A DNA stretch of 8,460 nucleotides from REEB426 sp964551975 (lineage in GTDB: Bacteria > Actinomycetota > Actinomycetes > S36-B12), in the NCBI GenBank assembly GCA_964551975.1, contig CAZKFI010000084.1:1-8460 (forward strand), given 5' to 3'. The position numbers were made by a program, and so were the translations under genes. Numbering within the stretch: the stretch's first letter is position 1; the number at the start of each line of letters is the position of its first letter. The notes below the pieces were generated by a model that had not been told where the DNA came from, ran no database searches, and worked only from the letters and a program-made list of their open reading frames with translations. Of the stretch, positions 4,698 through 8,460 are shown piece by piece.

Positions 4698-4870
4698 CGC
4701 ACGCGGCTCCGCCAGCCTTGCGGCGTGTTGACGTACCCCGCCGCTGTGAGCGCGGCCTCGCTACGGCACCCGAGCCCCGGGTGGCGGTGTTGACGGAACG
4801 AGTCCGGGGTGGCAAAGGTGCGCTTGCACTCGGTACAGCGGCGCACCCGGGGCACCTTGGGGTGCGTCAT
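4694..4870 (-). CDS. 58-aa C2H2-like zinc-finger phage protein
   Basis: ATG 4870-4868 has a GGGAG ribosome site about 6 bases upstream. The frame extends upstream to 5134, but that part shadows the neighbouring gene. The product has CTEC (C12, C15), then RTFATPDSFRQ, then HRH (H28, H30) and C35 in PGLGC. C-x2-C-x12-H followed by H or C fits a single C2H2/C2HC finger with the conserved Phe and hydrophobic core position. The tail reads AGYVNTPQGWRSRVR, as in small phage finger proteins ending in an aromatic/basic segment. It probably binds nucleic acid or protein in the cytoplasm. Regulation of the nearby repeats is possible but unproven. It overlaps both neighbours by ATGA. Confidence 0.8.
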   Translation of the reverse strand: MTHPKVPRVRRCTECKRTFATPDSFRQHRHPGLGCRSEAALTAAGYVNTPQGWRSRVR

Positions 4871-5073
4871 GCGCGGCTCCCATAACCGTAGGCCGTCTCG
4901 CTCGGCGCGCCGGTCACCCGGGTCGGGTTGATGAGCTTGTGCATGCTGACCTTGTCCATCCACGCGGCGAACTTTTGCTTCACTTCGCCCTCCGTGTAGC
5001 CGAACCAAACGTATTTGCCCTCGGCACCTTCGTAGTTGAGCATCCACCACGTGTTGCTGATCTTCTTGAGCAT
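4867..5073 (-). CDS. 68-aa aromatic-rich protein, function unknown
   Basis: A GTG at 5091 would extend the frame, but ATG 5073 has an AGGGGGA ribosome site about 8 bases upstream, and the GTG lies within that site, so ATG is chosen. The product begins MLKKISNTWWMLNYEG and continues KYVWFGYTEGEVKQKFAAWMDKV (20-42), rich in Trp, Tyr and Phe. A probable beta hairpin is followed by an amphipathic helix. The C-terminal third (47-68) is Gly/Ser/Tyr-rich. No family is recognised. It follows the primase-polymerase gene after 26 non-coding bases and overlaps the zinc-finger gene by ATGA. A role in replication is suggested only by position. Confidence 0.75.
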   Translation of the reverse strand: MLKKISNTWWMLNYEGAEGKYVWFGYTEGEVKQKFAAWMDKVSMHKLINPTRVTGAPSETAYGYGSRA

Positions 5074-5099
5074 GATGAGTTCCCCCTTCACAGGTAATG

Positions 5100-7226
5100 T
5101 TATATACCATACTGGCCGCGCTCGACGGCGGCAACCACTTCTTCGTTCACGCGCAGGTAGTGGTTGGCGCGGCCCTTGGGCGTCTCCAACTCCACCCGCT
5201 CCAGCGAGCCGTCGTTGAGCAACGACTCAATGGCGCGCTCCTTGCGCTCCTGCGAGGCCTTGACCCCGCCCTGCGCCACCGCCAGCCGCTCGTAGTAGCT
5301 GCGGGACTTGCCCGGGTCGCGCCGCACCAACTCAATCAAGTCGTGGCAGATGCGCCCCCACTGCTCCTGTTCCTTTTGCTCCTTGCGGTCTTCCTTGAGT
5401 TGCACGCGCTCGCCCGGTTTGAGCGGACGCGCCACCGAGTGGCTGAACCACAGCTCCTTGTCGTAGCCCAGCACATCTTTGTGCGTCTCCTTGTTTGACA
5501 CGAGGTCAAATGTCAGCTCCGGGAACGCCACCGGGAACCTGACCTTGGTCGCCTTGAGCACCCGGGGCGCGTCTTGATCGTCCCCGTCTTTGAACACTGT
5601 GTACACCCCCTGCGCATCGCCCGTCCACGCCGACGCCCCGCGCGGCGACAAGTAATCCGACTCGCCCGAGCCTAGCGCCTTGGCGGTGTGGCTGACGATG
5701 ATGATCGGGAACGCGACAAAAGCCTGCTTAATGTAGGCCATCGCCCGCCCGACCTCGGCGTTATCGTTTTCGTTCTCCAGATCAAATACCGCGTTTGCAG
5801 TATCAAACACCACCAGCGGCAACGCCGCGTAAACTGTGCCATCCGCCTTCGCATTGTCCACCGTCCATGTTCTGTACTCTTCAGCCACCTGCGCAACGAT
5901 CTTTGGGTCAAGTCGCTGCGCCCCAATCACCCGCACTCGCTCGTCAAAGTCGCCAGTGCTCATCCCGGTGTAGCCCCATGAGTACAGCGAGTAGATGACC
6001 CGTTGCACCTGCACCACCGACTCCGTAATGATGATGACGTTGCGCCGCACGGCGGGCTTGAGCGCGTAGTCATGCGGGCAAAGGTGCGCCGTGGCGAGCG
6101 CCATAGGCACAATCAACGTAGTCTTGCCTACGCCGGGGGCACCGGCCACCACGTTCACCCCGGTGGACATGAAGTCGTCGTAAATGTACTCAAAGACCGT
6201 GACCTCGCCCGCGCCGGAGCGGTAAGCGTTGCCTAGGCTGAGGGGGTGCACCTCGCTCGTGGGGGCGGCGGAGTCACGCACGGCGGAGGCCTCGTTGCCC
6301 GACCAGCCGTTGTCAATCGCCATGCGGAAGATCGACCGGTAAGTGATTGAGTGCGGGGTGTCAATGTCGCGCTCCCATTTGCGTCGTTGGGCCGCTGCGT
6401 CAAACTTGTCAGAGCGCGCCGACCACTCAGTCCAGATCTTGTACCCGTTCTCGCCATACGGCTTGAGCACCATGCCGACGTTGACCCACGTGGTGTAGTC
6501 ATCGGCGTCCACGTACTTTAGCGCCGAGCGGAGGTCGTCAAACGTCTGCGCAGTGGCCACGGGCACCCCGCCGCGCTCGGTCAGGCTATAATTGACCGGA
6601 GGTCTTGCCTTACTTGCTATCAGCTGCGGCAAAGGCGAAGGTGTCGCCGGACTCGACTTGCTGAGCGGCGAGCGCCCCTGCGCCCAACGGTAGTCCCCGC
6701 TCGGCCCGAGCGTAGGCGCAACGCAAATATACCCATGATGCTTCAGGTCGAGCCCCGCGCCCAGCGTGCCCGGGTAGGTCATCTCCGGGTCGGCAACAAA
6801 GATCCTATGCTCGCCCCCGCCCTGCGTTATCGCCGCGCAGTCCGAGTGCATGACCCCGTGCTCGGCCTCGAGCGCCGCGAGCGACTCGCGCCCGCCGTTC
6901 TGCGGGTCGATGTCCAGTGCCAACAGCCCCGAGTCCGCTAGGCTGATGCCTATACCCGCGTCCGGGTCAGTCGCCCACCAGTCGCGTATCGTTTGCTCAT
7001 CAAGCGTCGCGTCCTGATGCCCATGCGGCACAAGGTTAGACTGCGGGTGCTTGCCGGGCTTGTGACCCTTCTCCGCGTTAGGTCGACCGCAACGGCACTG
7101 ACCGTGCTCGTCCACCGACCACACCGGCAACACGTACCACCCGAGCCGCGCGTAAGCCAGCGCGTAGTCCAGCGGCTTGGGTTGATTCTCAACGGCCCAA
7201 ATGTGCTTGGGCGTTTTACTGCTCAT
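5100..7226 (-). CDS. Primase-polymerase fused to PriCT-like and RecA-like (RepA/DnaB-type) ATPase domains
   Basis: This 708-aa replication protein is probably both the primer maker and the helicase or helicase loader. Residues 17-205 are a prim-pol domain: ALAYARLGWYVLPV, then CRC (44-46) and KPGKHP (56-61). The catalytic LDID (D105, D107) follows, then GGGEHRIF (H140) and GLDLKHHGYICVAPT (D160). Residues 229-305 resemble a PriCT-2 domain (LRSALKYVDADDYTTWVNVG, then WTEWSARSDKFD). Residues 355-600 are a RecA-fold ATPase: Walker A GAPGVGKTT (362-370), Walker B LVVFDT (471-476, D475) and a sensor-like VSHTAKALGSG (511-521). A charged linker (607-624) leads to a winged-helix-like tail (about 640-693). 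Start ATG 7226 has GGAG 7 bases upstream and an ATGA overlap with the helicase gene. Domain order is as in phage and plasmid primase-RepA proteins; polymerase activity is inferred. Confidence 0.93.
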   Translation of the reverse strand: MSSKTPKHIWAVENQPKPLDYALAYARLGWYVLPVWSVDEHGQCRCGRPNAEKGHKPGKHPQSNLVPHGHQDATLDEQTIRDWWATDPDAGIGISLADSGLLALDIDPQNGGRESLAALEAEHGVMHSDCAAITQGGGEHRIFVADPEMTYPGTLGAGLDLKHHGYICVAPTLGPSGDYRWAQGRSPLSKSSPATPSPLPQLIASKARPPVNYSLTERGGVPVATAQTFDDLRSALKYVDADDYTTWVNVGMVLKPYGENGYKIWTEWSARSDKFDAAAQRRKWERDIDTPHSITYRSIFRMAIDNGWSGNEASAVRDSAAPTSEVHPLSLGNAYRSGAGEVTVFEYIYDDFMSTGVNVVAGAPGVGKTTLIVPMALATAHLCPHDYALKPAVRRNVIIITESVVQVQRVIYSLYSWGYTGMSTGDFDERVRVIGAQRLDPKIVAQVAEEYRTWTVDNAKADGTVYAALPLVVFDTANAVFDLENENDNAEVGRAMAYIKQAFVAFPIIIVSHTAKALGSGESDYLSPRGASAWTGDAQGVYTVFKDGDDQDAPRVLKATKVRFPVAFPELTFDLVSNKETHKDVLGYDKELWFSHSVARPLKPGERVQLKEDRKEQKEQEQWGRICHDLIELVRRDPGKSRSYYERLAVAQGGVKASQERKERAIESLLNDGSLERVELETPKGRANHYLRVNEEVVAAVERGQYGI

Positions 7227-8460
7227 ACGTTGTCTCCAAAGTGCTCCTCCAGCACATTCCAGTAGCGTCCCGCCTTACGCACTGTGACCGATTGGGGCAA
7301 CCGCGCGCCCTTCATCTGCCATGAGAGCGAACGAGCCGGAGCCGGTAAGTTTACGGCCAACTCGCGCCTTGCGAAAAAGTCTAACACGGCGCGGGTGGGG
7401 ACTTGGGTGTTGATGAACTGGGAGGCATCAATACGCGCCCCCTCGGGGGTGGTGCACGCGTACTGCACGAGCAGCACTGGCGCGGGGTTGCGTCGAGTGG
7501 CTAGCGCCACGCTGTTTACCCCGTGCACCTGCGCCTGAATGACTGAGCCCTCGGTGGCCTCGCGCCCGGTCATGGGGTCGATCGGCGTCAAGGTACGCAC
7601 CCCGGGGTAGACCTTGCGCTCGCGTTTGACATGCGGCTTGCTGGGCACGGCCTCAACTTCAACCATGCCCCGCTCGCGGTAGAACGTGTCGTACATGTCA
7701 ACCCCGCCCAGCCGGATGAGGTTGCCCACGTAATCCAGCACGAGGCAGTTCTTTTTGCTCTCGTGTAGCCGAGTGCCTCGGCCTTGTATTTGCACCCACA
7801 GAGAGGAGGAGAGCGTTGGCCTCAGGCACACAATGCAGTCCAGCGCAGGGAAGTCAAACCCCGTGGTAATCATGTCCACCGAGCAGAGCACCCGCGTACG
7901 ACCCGAGAAGAACCGCCCCATCACCAGCGCCCGGTCGTCCTGTGACAGTCCGCTGTGCAGCGCCTCGGCAGTCCAGCCGGTCACCTCCGCTATGATGCGC
8001 GCCGAGCGTTGTGCGGCGGCTACGGTGGGGCAGTACGCTGCGATGTGCTTGCGCGCCCCGGCGAGCCGCACCAGCGAGCCCGCTACGCCACGCAGCCAGT
8101 TCTCGGTTTGCAGCTCCTCGACCTCGGACTGCGTGAAGTCGCCCTGCACGCTGACTTCCTCAACGTCTAGCTGGATCGCGGTCTCAACGCCGACCAGCGG
8201 GCACAGCCAGCCGTCCTCAACCGCTCGGGGCACCGTGTAGTTGTAGGCGAGCCGGTCAAACCAGAACTGCGGCCCGTCGCCGTAGATGATGCCGTTGTCC
8301 ATTCGCCACGGCGTAGCGGTCATAGCGACCCGTTGCGCCGCTGGGTAGCGCCGCAGTATGCCCTCGTACAGTGTGGGCTCGCCCTCGTCATGCGGGACGC
8401 GGTGCGCCTCGTCAATAATGACCAAGTCGGGTGCCTTGAGTTCGGGCAGCATACCCACCA
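7223..8460 (-). CDS. SF2 DEAD/DEAH-box helicase (N-terminus outside window)
   Basis: About 412 codons are visible and the frame is open at the right edge. The Walker A motif (motif I), which lies before the DEAH box, must be beyond the window, so a GTG at 8458 is not the real start. Counting from that codon, motif II is VIIDEAHR (13-20), motif III is AMTATPWR (45-52), motif V is DMITTGFDFPALD (195-207) and motif VI is QIQGRGTRLH (223-232). The two RecA-like halves are followed by a C-terminal region (about 280-411) with LLVQYACTTPEGARIDASQF and RKAGRYWNVLEEHFG. I recall this region from phage-encoded SF2 helicases. Likely jobs are strand unwinding or branch migration during replication and recombination. 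It is coupled to the primase-polymerase gene by ATGA. Confidence 0.93.
   Translation of the reverse strand, partial: VGMLPELKAPDLVIIDEAHRVPHDEGEPTLYEGILRRYPAAQRVAMTATPWRMDNGIIYGDGPQFWFDRLAYNYTVPRAVEDGWLCPLVGVETAIQLDVEEVSVQGDFTQSEVEELQTENWLRGVAGSLVRLAGARKHIAAYCPTVAAAQRSARIIAEVTGWTAEALHSGLSQDDRALVMGRFFSGRTRVLCSVDMITTGFDFPALDCIVCLRPTLSSSLWVQIQGRGTRLHESKKNCLVLDYVGNLIRLGGVDMYDTFYRERGMVEVEAVPSKPHVKRERKVYPGVRTLTPIDPMTGREATEGSVIQAQVHGVNSVALATRRNPAPVLLVQYACTTPEGARIDASQFINTQVPTRAVLDFFARRELAVNLPAPARSLSWQMKGARLPQSVTVRKAGRYWNVLEEHFGDNV

Noticed and set aside
4871..5134. Longer N-terminus for the zinc-finger protein
   Set aside because: The extra residues shadow the 68-aa aromatic-rich gene in another frame; ATG 4870 has its own GGGAG site and ATGA overlap.

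Overview
The window is a compact, GC-rich stretch of a tailed double-stranded DNA phage (Caudoviricetes) or prophage. Every supportable gene is on the minus strand, so the genes are transcribed from high to low coordinates. The phage call rests on a large terminase with ATPase and nuclease motifs, a small terminase-like protein, a primase-polymerase/ATPase fusion and an SF2 helicase, with many tiny genes packed between them. The high GC of the coding regions and the Shine-Dalgarno-type ribosome sites suggest a Gram-negative, probably proteobacterial, host. That host guess is an inference. No integrase, repressor, tRNA, insertion sequence or CRISPR array is visible, so lifestyle cannot be judged.

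Layout in transcription order: (1) 8460-7223, an SF2 helicase whose N-terminus lies outside the window; (2) 7226-5100, a 708-aa primase-polymerase/RecA-like ATPase; (3) 5073-4258, four small genes: an aromatic-rich 68-aa protein, a zinc-finger-like 58-aa protein, a coiled-coil/membrane 58-aa protein and an 88-aa DUF551-like protein; (4) 4276-3871, a non-coding region poorer in GC, carrying about a dozen copies of a repeat with core GAACGAT in direct and inverted order, plus a nested hairpin and promoter-like sites; (5) 3870-1005, the packaging block: small terminase, MazG-like pyrophosphohydrolase, two tiny proteins and large terminase; (6) 1015-1, two small basic proteins and the start of a protein with a glycine-rich hydrophobic stretch and a possible ADP-ribosyltransferase-like domain, cut by the window edge.

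The genes are very tightly coupled. Seven junctions use the 4-base ATGA stop/start overlap and two others are separated by 1-3 bases. The large exception is the repeat-bearing gap of about 390 bases, which divides the replication module from the packaging module.

That gap is the most interesting element. Its position fits a replication origin with iterons, served by the upstream replication proteins. It fits equally well a pac/cos recognition site bound by the small terminase encoded immediately downstream, or an operator array. The sequence alone cannot separate these possibilities.
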